From the NCBI GenBank assembly GCA_009929315.1, contig SAAS01000001.1, positions 124,001 through 188,000 on the forward strand: DNA of 64,000 bases, written 5' to 3'. This DNA is from Clostridia bacterium (GTDB lineage Bacteria > Bacillota > Clostridia > Oscillospirales > Oscillospiraceae). The notes under the pieces are model-generated. The model worked only from the letters and a program-made list of their open reading frames with translations, was not told where the DNA came from and did no database searches. The position numbers and the translations under genes were made by a program. Of the stretch, positions 42,833 to 51,135 are shown piece by piece. How positions within the stretch are numbered: the stretch's first letter is position 1; each line of letters begins with the position of its first letter.

Positions 42833-43738
42833 TTAAAAGGTAATGAAAATTCCGCCTAAATTGCCGTGGGGGAGCGCAGCGCTGATGCGAGGGAGAAGCG
42901 CCTCCGCCGTTTTCAGAAGATAACGCACCGAGGACGGATCGCTTATATTAAGTTCCGAGCACACATGAAGCGCGGCCTCATGCAGCGCCTTCTTCGCGGG
43001 CGTTGCGGATAGAGTGCCGAAAAGTGAAGAAAGGTGGTCGCCGTCCTCGGCAGTGATATTCAGTGCTTTGACATCCTCGTCGAGAAGCGCCAGTCCGACG
43101 GAATTTGCCGCCAGCGGTGAATATAAGTTTATAAGAAGTCCTTTGTAATCTGAACAATAGGCTTTTAGGAGGCTCTCCGCACTTTCCTTATTAAATTTTC
43201 GCACAAAATCGTTTTCGATTATGATTCGCCCCAAATAATCGTTTAAATATTCAATGCCCAGCATACTTTCCCTTACGGGATTACAGAGCTGGTAATCAAT
43301 GTCGCAGGGTATGAGATGTGCAAAAAAGCGGTAGTCATAGTGCTTAAAAAAGCCGCCGATACTGCGCAGAGTGTCCTGATACGAAAGGTTTTCGATTTCC
43401 GGGGCGGTAAGGCAGGCTTTGCTATAAAGCTTTTTCCCCAGCTCAAGCTGCTCTTCAATCAACTTTTGGCCAAGGGAGAAAAGCTCCTCAAGCTCAGATT
43501 CCGCGAGAAGCTTTCTAGAGCTGCCGCTATGTTTCAAATACAGGCCTATGCAAAACTCAATTGAGCGCATAAGCTCCTGAGCGGTTTCGATTCTGACGGA
43601 ACTGCTGTCCCCCATTGTGTAAAGCTCAGTTCTTCTTTTAAGCAGAAGCCACAGCTTAGACTGAATTATTTGCTTATCCGCCTCGGTAAGTTCATCGGAT
43701 ATCTTGTTGTTTGCGGGAATAATTTCATTAGTTGACAT
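42833..43738 (-). CDS. DUF6179-like protein, function unknown
   Basis: 301 residues, largely helical, with no signal peptide or membrane segment. A segment FFKHYDYRFFAHLIPCDIDYQL near the middle looks conserved. From memory it matches DUF6179, which I associate with DUF6323 as its neighbour; this needs a search. Its ATG overlaps the stop of the upstream gene (TAATG), so the two are translated together and probably form one complex. Possible activity is not evident. Confidence 0.7.
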   Translation of the reverse strand: MSTNEIIPANNKISDELTEADKQIIQSKLWLLLKRRTELYTMGDSSSVRIETAQELMRSIEFCIGLYLKHSGSSRKLLAESELEELFSLGQKLIEEQLELGKKLYSKACLTAPEIENLSYQDTLRSIGGFFKHYDYRFFAHLIPCDIDYQLCNPVRESMLGIEYLNDYLGRIIIENDFVRKFNKESAESLLKAYCSDYKGLLINLYSPLAANSVGLALLDEDVKALNITAEDGDHLSSLFGTLSATPAKKALHEAALHVCSELNISDPSSVRYLLKTAEALLPRISAALPHGNLGGIFITF

Positions 43739-44214
43739 TACAGCTCCTCGTTTTGCGTATCAGCGTCATCAACATCATCAATGAAGCCGCGGCGGGCATT
43801 GCGGCGCAGCTCCTCCAAAGAGGTGGCTGTGAGATATTCAATCGAGCCCTGCGCTTTACCGTCAAAGGTATCTTTCATATACTCAATCAGCTCGTCATCG
43901 GAAAGCCTCTCATCCGTTTCGTTCTTAAAATAATAAAAAGCGTCCTGAAGCTCCGAAAGGCTCTCCTCGTAATTTTGCTGGTTTATATAAGGCGAGTCGC
44001 AGAAAGAGTGTATAAGCTTATTCAGCACACCCTCGCCGAACTCTATCCGCCCGTTGTCCCGAAGTGATTCAAAGCGCCGCTCAACAAGGCTTTGAATCTG
44101 CCCTTCGGACAGCATCAGCCCGTATTTTACGCTGAACTCGTTGGAATTTCGAAGCTTTTGCGTTTCAAGCTGTATCTGTTCCCTGACAAGTTCAAGTGAA
44201 AAGTCATTTTCCAT
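43738..44214 (-). CDS. DUF6323-like protein, function unknown
   Basis: 158 residues from the ATG at 44214, behind GAGGGGGG; a longer frame to 44358 would run through a terminator. A soluble, acidic and helical protein: EFGEGVLNKLIHSFCDSPYI is in the middle and a very acidic tail (DDVDDADTQNEEL) at the end. From memory it matches DUF6323. It is the first gene of the two-gene unit with the DUF6179-like gene. Confidence 0.7.
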   Translation of the reverse strand: MENDFSLELVREQIQLETQKLRNSNEFSVKYGLMLSEGQIQSLVERRFESLRDNGRIEFGEGVLNKLIHSFCDSPYINQQNYEESLSELQDAFYYFKNETDERLSDDELIEYMKDTFDGKAQGSIEYLTATSLEELRRNARRGFIDDVDDADTQNEEL

Positions 44215-44303
44215 TTTATCACCCCCCTCGGTCAGTATGGTCCCGAAAAACCTATAATACAAGACTTGTATTTTGTCGCCAAATGTGGTAATATAAAAGC
44301 ACA

Positions 44304-44349
44304 AAAGAGAGAAGAAATCGAAAAAATTGCGATTTCTTCTCTCTCTTTT
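44304..44349. terminator. Bidirectional terminator
   Basis: A 15-bp stem (AGAGAGAAGAAATCG with CGATTTCTTCTCTCT) around AAAAAATTG. It ends the TspO-like gene on the minus strand. Confidence 0.88.
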
Positions 44350-44364
44350 AGTGCGCAACAGGTG

Positions 44365-45171
44365 TTACTTTTCTCCGGTCTTGAGCCTGCGGGACAGCAA
44401 GATGAAAACCCATACCGCTATCAGAAGTATCAGGCAAGCTGCCGCAGTTATAACCACTGCGGGGTATTCCCAAGAATAGCCGCTCGGGGAGATATGCTTA
44501 ACCAGAATACCTGTATAGGCCCAGATAATAACCGCGCCGTAGGCGAGGGAACAAAAAGTTTTGCTTGTGACAGCTCCGATGAGCGCGGCGACAATCAAAA
44601 TAACGACAGTCCAAAGCTCTTCGCTAAGACCAAAGCCGTTCCATCCGAGGCTTACAAGGAGCGCCGTTATATTGGCAACCGCCGCCACGGTTATCCAGCC
44701 GAAATATACCTGAAACGGCAGCTTTATAAAAAAGCTGTCCCGAGCGCTGAGCTCAACAGCGCTTATCGCCCTGTTTATGGAAATAAGGCAAAGAAGTATT
44801 ATTGCCATTAAAAGTGTTGAGAGCAAAATATAGTCGTAATGCCAGCAAAATATCCATGCGGCATTCGCCAGCGAGGATATTGAGAATAAAATCCCGACTT
44901 TTCTTGCCAGCTCCTTGTTGGCGTAACTCAAATTACCGCGGAAAAGCCCGAGAAGATATAAAGTGTATAAAACGAGCAAAAGATAGATAAGTCCCCAAAT
45001 TGCAAAGGTGAAACCCGCGGGAGCAAAGAGGTTCTCGTACAAATCGGAAACCTCTGCGGTTGTAATTCCGTTTATCGGAAGCAGGTTTGCAAGAGCATTG
45101 ACTACTATCATCAGAACGAGGCTCAAAAGAGCCAGAACTTTAACAACTGTGCGGTTTTCTCCGATTTCCAT
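44365..45171 (-). CDS. Tryptophan-rich TspO/MBR-like membrane protein
   Basis: 268 residues with about seven membrane helices. Trp-containing helices such as FAIWGLIYLLLVLY and AAWIFCWHYDYILLS, plus YFGWITVAAVANITALL, resemble the tryptophan-rich sensory protein group of TspO/MBR, though it is longer than the 150-residue TspO. Relatives bind porphyrins or other hydrophobic ligands in the membrane. The role in an anaerobe is not known. No neighbour suggests one. Confidence 0.68.
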   Translation of the reverse strand: MEIGENRTVVKVLALLSLVLMIVVNALANLLPINGITTAEVSDLYENLFAPAGFTFAIWGLIYLLLVLYTLYLLGLFRGNLSYANKELARKVGILFSISSLANAAWIFCWHYDYILLSTLLMAIILLCLISINRAISAVELSARDSFFIKLPFQVYFGWITVAAVANITALLVSLGWNGFGLSEELWTVVILIVAALIGAVTSKTFCSLAYGAVIIWAYTGILVKHISPSGYSWEYPAVVITAAACLILLIAVWVFILLSRRLKTGEK

Positions 45172-45259
45172 ACTTACTTCTCCTCTAATTTAATTTGTCT
45201 CAGTGATAAATCGAAAGGATTGTCAGCTTAGTATATGCGGAAAGAACGCGGGGCATTAT

Positions 45260-45742
45260 TCAGAATATCAGATTCGCAGCCCAATTTTCAGCGGTTTTCG
45301 CGGCTTCATCTTTGCCGTTTTTGAGAGGCTCCATAAAGTCGATTTCTCCGACAAAGTTGTTGCTGCCAAGTGCTTTTTTGAGATTGGCGAAGCACTTTTC
45401 AACATCGGGACCGCCGCTGCAAACGAAGAGCGCGACTTTTTTCTTTGTGAAGCCGAAATTTTTAATAAAGGTGTTAATGGGTGAAGCGTGGGTGCTCGCC
45501 CATACAGGGGTTCCGATAATTACGTTATCGTACTGCTTTACGTCGATGTTTCCGTTTTTGAGCTTTGGTTTCATTTTGAATACGGCGCTCATGCCGCCCT
45601 TAAAAAATTTCGCGGGAGCTTCGGTCGGAAAAGGTTTAACGGTTTCAAGCTTAACTAAATCCGCCCCGAGCTTTTTTGCGATTACGCCCGCAACAAACTC
45701 GGTATTTCCCTCCAAAGAGTAGAACACCACCAAGGTTTTCAT
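45260..45742 (-). CDS. Flavodoxin
   Basis: 160 residues from the ATG at 45742. The FMN phosphate loop is FYSLEGNTEFVAG (residues about 6-18), a variant of the usual T/S-x-T-G-x-T motif. A later loop, GTPVWASTHASPINTF, binds the isoalloxazine ring as in other flavodoxins of the FldA_MioC/FMN-oxidoreductase-like group. It is an electron carrier in the cytoplasm. It stands alone; a ribosome site GAAAGGGG precedes it. Confidence 0.88.
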   Translation of the reverse strand: MKTLVVFYSLEGNTEFVAGVIAKKLGADLVKLETVKPFPTEAPAKFFKGGMSAVFKMKPKLKNGNIDVKQYDNVIIGTPVWASTHASPINTFIKNFGFTKKKVALFVCSGGPDVEKCFANLKKALGSNNFVGEIDFMEPLKNGKDEAAKTAENWAANLIF

Positions 45743-45882
45743 ATAGTTGCCCCTTTCTGTGATTGACAGTGTGTCAGAGTGTGATGAACCGAATTGTCTA
45801 CAATTAGCACGATAATTGATATTTTCAAATAAGTCAACTGCGGCGTTTGAAAAAAGTCCGCCGCAAAAGACCTGGATCCCGT

Positions 45883-46341
45883 TCACTTTACGTAAACTAC
45901 CTCGAAATCCTCAAAAAGCACGGGCATTTCATCCGAAAACTTGTAGCCCAGCGCTTCACCGTCCAAAGTGAAAAACTTTGCGTGTCCTTTCTGCCAAGTT
46001 TCAAGGCAATCGTCTTCGCCCTCTCTTTTGCATATATCAAAGGTAATTTCACTAAACTTATATATTGTAACTGCTTTGGTTTCGATAACACAGCGGGGAT
46101 TATTATCCCAGTCGGTAACAATACTCAAATCACCGACTTTCGGAGGAGGCGAGTTTTCCTTATCGTAAGCTAACAGACTGCTTGCGGTGGCGCGCTTCTT
46201 CCCGCTGAGAACCAGCTCTAAAAGTCCGTTGGCGGATTTTTCGTTCAGGTCGAAATGAAAGCTCTCAAAATAACGCGTGTTCGGATTCCTTTCCGTATCA
46301 CGCAAAAATTTCTGCCAAAATTCTTCGATTGAAATAAGCAT
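45883..46341 (-). CDS. ASCH domain protein
   Basis: 152 residues, AAGGAG before the ATG. It starts with ISIEEFWQKFL and a core with LVLSGKKRATASSLLAY, the GKKRAT-type motif of the ASCH fold (related to PUA). PPPKVGDLSIVTDWDNNPRCVIET follows. Such domains bind RNA or act on nucleoside derivatives; the E. coli relative YqfB is an amidohydrolase for N4-acetylcytidine. The exact role is unknown. Confidence 0.88.
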   Translation of the reverse strand: MLISIEEFWQKFLRDTERNPNTRYFESFHFDLNEKSANGLLELVLSGKKRATASSLLAYDKENSPPPKVGDLSIVTDWDNNPRCVIETKAVTIYKFSEITFDICKREGEDDCLETWQKGHAKFFTLDGEALGYKFSDEMPVLFEDFEVVYVK

Positions 46342-46449
46342 AAGGCTCCTTTTGTATTATTGAATCAGCATTCTGTGCAGAACCCGGTATCCTTTTTTCG
46401 GTACCGGGTTCTCTTAGTTTCGAGTTATTTAACGGTTTGAAGCAAACCC

Positions 46450-48420
46450 TCAGGGCAGCTTCTTTATATATGGGAAAAATTTGGTGTCTTCCTCCAGAAG
46501 GTGAAGATTAATAACATCGCTTATTATATACGAAATCAGAGACACCATCTTGATTTTTCCGGAAAGGCAATCGTCCTTAATCTGTATTGCCCTTTCGGTA
46601 AGCTCCTTGTGTTTTTCGGCATGACTTTTTGCATCAGGATAACCGATATCTTTTTGCACTTGCTCCTCGTAGCTGAAGTGCTCCGAAATATGACTTAGGA
46701 GAGACTCCATTTGTTCACAGAAGGTATCGGATTTTTCGTTATTCATTCCAAGAAGCTCGTTGGCAATTTCAAGCATCCGGCGGTGCTGAGAATCGATTGT
46801 TGCCTCTCCGCATTCCCAAGCGGGATTCCACTCGATTTTTACATGGACAGAAAGATCAGCTTTCTTCTCTTCGTTAGAAACGACGCGGTTTCGCCCCAAA
46901 TCCTTTGCGGAATATAGCGCTTCGTCAACTCTTCTGTACAGGCTCCCATAGGATTCTCCCGGCTGCCTTTCGGCAACACCGAAGCTGGCCGTAACTGCCC
47001 CGGCAATCGGATGTTTTGTTCTCTCCATCTGACTGCGTATTCTTTCAGCGATCTTATATGCCTCGGCATTATCGGTTTGCGGAAGCAGCGCAGCGAATTC
47101 TTCTCCGCCCAAACGAACCAGAATATCCGACTGGCGTGCGAATTGCTTTAAAATACCGGCGGTAATCTTCAAAACTTCGTCCCCGATAGGGTGCCCCCAG
47201 GTATCATTAACATTTTTAAATCTATCCAGATCCAGGCTGATAATTGAAAGCGCTTGAGCGTTGCGGTCTGCAAGTGCGATTTCCCTTTCGGCGGCGTCAT
47301 CAAGATACCACCTGTTTTTCAGTCCCGTCAGAGGGTCCGTAATTGAGGCTTCCTTAAGCTGGCGCTCGGCTTTTTTGAATCTCATAAGAAGTATAAAGGA
47401 ATAAATAAGCAGCAGTCCGATTGCTATTTCAGGCAAAGTGTTAAGCAGGGCTTTTCCTACAACATAAGTTTTGGGAATCGTGAAGAGAAGTGTCCAGGGC
47501 GTGTTCTCAACAGTTGACTTATAGACGAAGAGACTTCCAGCCGTTTGAACCTTGTCGAATGCCGCGCTCTCAAGGTCTGAAAGCTCAGAGACAGAAAAGC
47601 CGTAATTTTTATTTAAATATGGTAGTTCCTCTGAACTCTTTAATACGTCAGCCGATATTACACAGTAATCTTGGTCATAAAGCAGTCCGCTATAATTGTT
47701 GTCCAGCATTCGATTAAGCTCTGTGCAGGTGAAATCGAGAGACAGCACGCCTTTAAAAGTATCCCCCGAGTATATAGGGCAGGAGAGGGTTACCATCAGC
47801 CCCTTACCGGCAGCATCAATGTAGGTGTGAGTCCAGGCAATTTTGTGCAGCGGATTATTTTGCGGAGTGGCAATAGAATAAAACGGCATTGTCTTTAATT
47901 CTTCTGAATACTTAAACTCCTCAGAAGAAATCCAGGGATACATGTTAATAAAACCGCTTTCGCTTGTGTAGTACATCCAGGTGATTTCCGGAAGTTTATC
48001 GTAAAAATCCGAAAAATAATTATTGAAACTCAAGGCAAGATTCAATTCCTGCTTAGCAACGCCGCTTTGAGGAATTTGACCTATTCCTGTCAGATTGCCA
48101 AGTTTCTTTGCATTGGCAGAGTCTTTTGCCGAATCCATGTTGTATTCGTTGCTTGCGCTGTCGTATTCAAGGAAATCAAAATTATCGGAATTAATCAGAT
48201 TGCCGCCGTTTTTAAAATATTGGGTACCCATGACTGTAATGGATTCCGCAAACAGGATATCGGAAGAGATTCTTCCGCAGAAATCCACCTGTTTGGCAGC
48301 TGCTGAATCGTTGAAATCACGAACAATTCGCCTGTAGCTGTTCAAAAAGACGACAACGACCAGGGCGAAAACGGCAAGAGAGAGTATAAAAAGTTGCCTT
48401 TTCTTGAAAAGTCTTTTCAT
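46450..48420 (-). CDS. Membrane diguanylate cyclase with Cache sensor and C-terminal hemerythrin
   Basis: 656 residues, AGGAG before the ATG. Membrane helix at about 10-28, an outside dCache-like sensor of about 290 residues, second helix near 325-345, GGDEF domain about 365-520, and a hemerythrin domain about 530-650. The active site is GGEEF near 437 and the inhibitory I-site RQSD is placed five residues upstream, so it should make c-di-GMP with product inhibition. The hemerythrin has the diiron His/Glu set (DSQHRRM, HISEHFSYEE, HAEKH, HLLEEDTKFF) and can bind oxygen or nitric oxide. c-di-GMP made here may act on the riboswitches at 28.8-29.3 kb. Confidence 0.94.
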   Translation of the reverse strand: MKRLFKKRQLFILSLAVFALVVVVFLNSYRRIVRDFNDSAAAKQVDFCGRISSDILFAESITVMGTQYFKNGGNLINSDNFDFLEYDSASNEYNMDSAKDSANAKKLGNLTGIGQIPQSGVAKQELNLALSFNNYFSDFYDKLPEITWMYYTSESGFINMYPWISSEEFKYSEELKTMPFYSIATPQNNPLHKIAWTHTYIDAAGKGLMVTLSCPIYSGDTFKGVLSLDFTCTELNRMLDNNYSGLLYDQDYCVISADVLKSSEELPYLNKNYGFSVSELSDLESAAFDKVQTAGSLFVYKSTVENTPWTLLFTIPKTYVVGKALLNTLPEIAIGLLLIYSFILLMRFKKAERQLKEASITDPLTGLKNRWYLDDAAEREIALADRNAQALSIISLDLDRFKNVNDTWGHPIGDEVLKITAGILKQFARQSDILVRLGGEEFAALLPQTDNAEAYKIAERIRSQMERTKHPIAGAVTASFGVAERQPGESYGSLYRRVDEALYSAKDLGRNRVVSNEEKKADLSVHVKIEWNPAWECGEATIDSQHRRMLEIANELLGMNNEKSDTFCEQMESLLSHISEHFSYEEQVQKDIGYPDAKSHAEKHKELTERAIQIKDDCLSGKIKMVSLISYIISDVINLHLLEEDTKFFPYIKKLP

Positions 48421-48581
48421 ATATTACTCCTGTCAGCGTATAACGCGTATTTGAGCCGCGGCGGGCTCCTTCAAATAACAACTCAAGAAATCAATGTGGA
48501 TTTGTTTCCGATAATTCTGATTAAAGTATATTGTGAAAAGTATGCTTTTTCAACATATTTTCTCTTCGTTCAATAATTATG

Positions 48582-49787
48582 CTAGTCTACCTCACCCCAA
48601 CTGTCGTCATCGGGCCGCAGCCTGCTTCTCGGGAAAATGACACACACATTGTAGACACTGCAAAGAAGTTTTGAAAATTTCAGCACGAGCGAGCTGAGCA
48701 AGGTTGTGAAGATTACTATTATGACAACGACCGGACCGAGAAAGGGTATTGCAGCTCCCGTCATGTTTGAGATAACGAGCGAGTACTCTCCTCTGGGAAT
48801 CGAGATGAATCCGATAAAGAGAGACATGCCCTCGTCGCATTTATTTATTTTTGTAATCAGATAACTGGAAATAAGCTTGCCCGCCACGGCGATTACGGCA
48901 CAGTAAAGCAGGATGTCCCAGTAAGCCGCGATTTCGGAGAGCTTGAGAGCCATGCCGACCGAAAAGAAGAATACACTTCCGAAAAGGTCTCTTAAAATGA
49001 CTGTGGTGTGCTCAATGCTTTTGACGTTTTTCGTATTTGAAAAGGCCATGCCCAAGAAAAAGGCCGAAAGCGCCGCGGAAACTCCGAAAAGCTCTCCGAG
49101 CGACGTAACAAGCAATACAAGCCCGAAGAAAACGAGCAGAAGCAGCTCAGTCTTTTTAATGTCAAGAATTTTATCCAGAAACCGCTTGCCGTATTTCGGA
49201 AGCAAAACAATGGCCGCGCAGAAGAGAATCGATTTAACAAGCTGAATCAGCATCAGCTTGAAATCGAAACCGGACTTGGTGCCGACTCCCGAGGCGACAA
49301 AGGCGAGGAATAATATCATGACCAAATCCTCAAAGACCATAATGCCCATGACGAGATTGCCTTCGGGATATTTGCTGACCTGAAGCTCAAGCAGGCTTTT
49401 TGTGATGATTCCCGAGCTGCTCATATATATTGTTCCCGCGAGAATAAGACTGTAAAACAGGTTTAGTCCAAGCAGCAAGCCAAGAGCAAAGCCAAGCCCG
49501 AAATTAACGACGAAATCGATAATTCCGGCTGAAATCATACTCTTTTTTTGTTTTAGTAGGGTGTGAAGCGAGAACTCAAGACCGAGAAAAAACAGCAGGA
49601 AAACCACACCGATTTCACCCAGAAGCGAAATTACCTCCGCTTGTTTTACCAGATTGAGCATTCCGGGCCCGAATATCAGTCCGGCAATAATATAGAACGG
49701 CGCAAAGAAAAGACCTGTCTTTTCAGCCAGAACGGCGGATAAAGCGATTGCCGCAAAACAGACGGCGACTTGCATGTAAATACTCAT
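48582..49787 (-). CDS. CPA2 family cation:proton antiporter
   Basis: 401 residues with about 12 membrane helices, GAGGG before the ATG. Conserved parts include FFLGLEFSLHTLLKQKK and FEDLVMILFLAFVASG, where Asp is the cation site of KefB/NapA-type exchangers, and SIPRGEYSLVISN. The C-terminus ends with a short hydrophilic tail and no RCK (TrkA-N) domain. It exchanges sodium or potassium for protons to regulate pH and ions. Confidence 0.9.
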   Translation of the reverse strand: MSIYMQVAVCFAAIALSAVLAEKTGLFFAPFYIIAGLIFGPGMLNLVKQAEVISLLGEIGVVFLLFFLGLEFSLHTLLKQKKSMISAGIIDFVVNFGLGFALGLLLGLNLFYSLILAGTIYMSSSGIITKSLLELQVSKYPEGNLVMGIMVFEDLVMILFLAFVASGVGTKSGFDFKLMLIQLVKSILFCAAIVLLPKYGKRFLDKILDIKKTELLLLVFFGLVLLVTSLGELFGVSAALSAFFLGMAFSNTKNVKSIEHTTVILRDLFGSVFFFSVGMALKLSEIAAYWDILLYCAVIAVAGKLISSYLITKINKCDEGMSLFIGFISIPRGEYSLVISNMTGAAIPFLGPVVVIIVIFTTLLSSLVLKFSKLLCSVYNVCVIFPRSRLRPDDDSWGEVD

Positions 49788-50101
49788 AAATCCCTCACAA
49801 AAAATGCCTGATTTTATCTCGGAGAGGTAAGTTCGGCAGTAATTAAACCCGAGCGCAAAAAAGCAGGAAATATTTTTTGATTATCGACAATTACGGACGA
49901 AAGCTTCTTTTTTTTAAGTATACAATAATTTTTTTGTCTGTGCAATGCCGCCGGACAAATTGCGGCGGTCGGTTATGAACCTTGAACAATTCCGAACATA
50001 AATCTGTTTGTTGAATTGGCAGCCGTCTTGTGATATAATCACTTTGACCGGTACTCAATGGGTCAAAGCCGAAATTAAGTCAATTGTTAGGATGTGTTCC
50101 C
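49788..50101. other. Intergenic region between the antiporter and the second Rrf2 gene
   Basis: About 310 AT-rich bases without a gene. It holds the promoter of the antiporter (minus, not resolved) and the promoter and palindrome of the Rrf2 gene at 50011-50068. Confidence 0.6.
50011..50068 (+). promoter_or_regulatory. Promoter and palindrome in front of the second Rrf2 gene
   Basis: -35 TTGAAT (50011-50016), 17 bases, -10 TATAAT (50034-50039). Just downstream, CTTTGACC (50042-50049) and GGTCAAAG (50061-50068) form an inverted repeat with an 11-base spacer. It covers the start of transcription and is a likely operator. Confidence 0.7.
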
Positions 50102-50521
50102 GTGAAAATATCGACAAGAGGCCGCTACGCACTGCGCTTGATGCTTGATTTGGCGCTTAACGATAATGACCAGTATATAACCATAAAATGCATCTCAGAG
50201 CGCCAGGAAATTTCCGGAAAATATCTTGAGCAAATTATCTCCGTCCTTAACAGAGCGGGCTATGTAAAAAGCGTACGCGGTGCGCAGGGCGGCTACAAGC
50301 TTGCCAGACCCGCGGAGGAATACACCGTTGGAATGATTCTGCGCCTGATTGAGGGCAGCCTTGCCCCCGTTGCCTGCATGGACGATTCACCAAACGCCTG
50401 CACGCGCTGCGAAAAATGCGCGACGCTCAGCGTCTGGGAAAAGGTCGACAAGGCCGTGCGCGAAGTCGTGGACAACATCACTCTGAGGGACCTTGTCGAG
50501 GAACAAAAAGCCAAGCTGTAA
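50102..50521 (+). CDS. Second Rrf2 family transcriptional regulator
   Basis: 139 residues from the GTG at 50102. It opens with VKISTRGRYALRLMLDLAL, the family signature, and has a Cys-rich segment CMDDSPNACTRCEKC at about 93-107 that could hold an iron-sulfur cluster, with four Cys instead of three. It is a paralog of the regulator at 34141-34575. It stands alone between a promoter with a palindrome and a terminator, so it probably regulates itself and remote targets. Confidence 0.88.
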   Translation: MKISTRGRYALRLMLDLALNDNDQYITIKCISERQEISGKYLEQIISVLNRAGYVKSVRGAQGGYKLARPAEEYTVGMILRLIEGSLAPVACMDDSPNACTRCEKCATLSVWEKVDKAVREVVDNITLRDLVEEQKAKL

Positions 50522-50537
50522 TTACAATAAAAATAAC

Positions 50538-50571
50538 AAAAATCCTTCCGGTTTTTTCCGGAAGGATTTTT
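50538..50571 (+). terminator. Terminator after the second Rrf2 gene
   Basis: AAAAATCCTTCCGG pairs with CCGGAAGGATTTTT around a run of six T. A clear intrinsic terminator. Confidence 0.92.
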
Positions 50572-50772
50572 GTTCCAGTTTCAGTATTCGGTATAATTAA
50601 AGGGGGAATTTTAATAAAATGCGCTACAATAATCAAAATTTAGCACTCTTTGGCCAAAAAACGAAGTAATTTGACGTCCCCTGCGCCTATCGACATTTTT
50701 CGCCGAAGAAGTGCGATATATGTGGTATGCAGGACTAATATGTCCGAGTATGATGCAAAGGATGAAAACACC

Positions 50773-50976
50773 ATGAAAAAGCTCAAGCTTCTTATTTTAG
50801 CGGCTGAAATCGAATGGCACTGGTGGTTTATCGGGAAGATTCGAAAACGAGGAAATTCTTTGCTAAGCCGGGAGGTGCCGCTGTCTTCACAAAAATTCTA
50901 CTTACTCAACCGTAAACTCTCCGCCCACAGCAGTAAGGCAGTAAAAGCTCAGTCACTATACAGTAAATTGTCGTAA
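50773..50976 (+). CDS. Small basic Trp-rich protein, unknown function
   Basis: 67 residues from the ATG at 50773, behind AAAGGA; an ATG at 50740 is less likely. The sequence MKKLKLLILAAEIEWHWWFI has three Trp close together and is followed by a basic helix with KIRKRG. It sits between a possible promoter (TATAAT at 50593) and a clear terminator, which supports a real transcript. I do not know a family, though I recall similar short hypothetical proteins in related bacteria. Confidence 0.6.
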   Translation: MKKLKLLILAAEIEWHWWFIGKIRKRGNSLLSREVPLSSQKFYLLNRKLSAHSSKAVKAQSLYSKLS

Positions 50977-50986
50977 TGAAATGAAT

Positions 50987-51013
50987 AAAAGGGCTCAAAT
51001 GAGCCCTTTTTTT
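50987..51013 (+). terminator. Terminator after the small Trp-rich gene
   Basis: AAAAGGGCTC (50987-50996) pairs with GAGCCCTTTT (51001-51010), followed by more T. Confidence 0.9.
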
Positions 51014-51135
51014 ATTAGTTCGATTCCCTGTCGGCGAAAAAAAGTAAATGGCAATATTAAATGCCGCAATCGTGAATATATTTAAAAAAGCGAAAAAATA
51101 TTAAGCTTTTGTTTAGATTTAGACAGAACAGAAGA

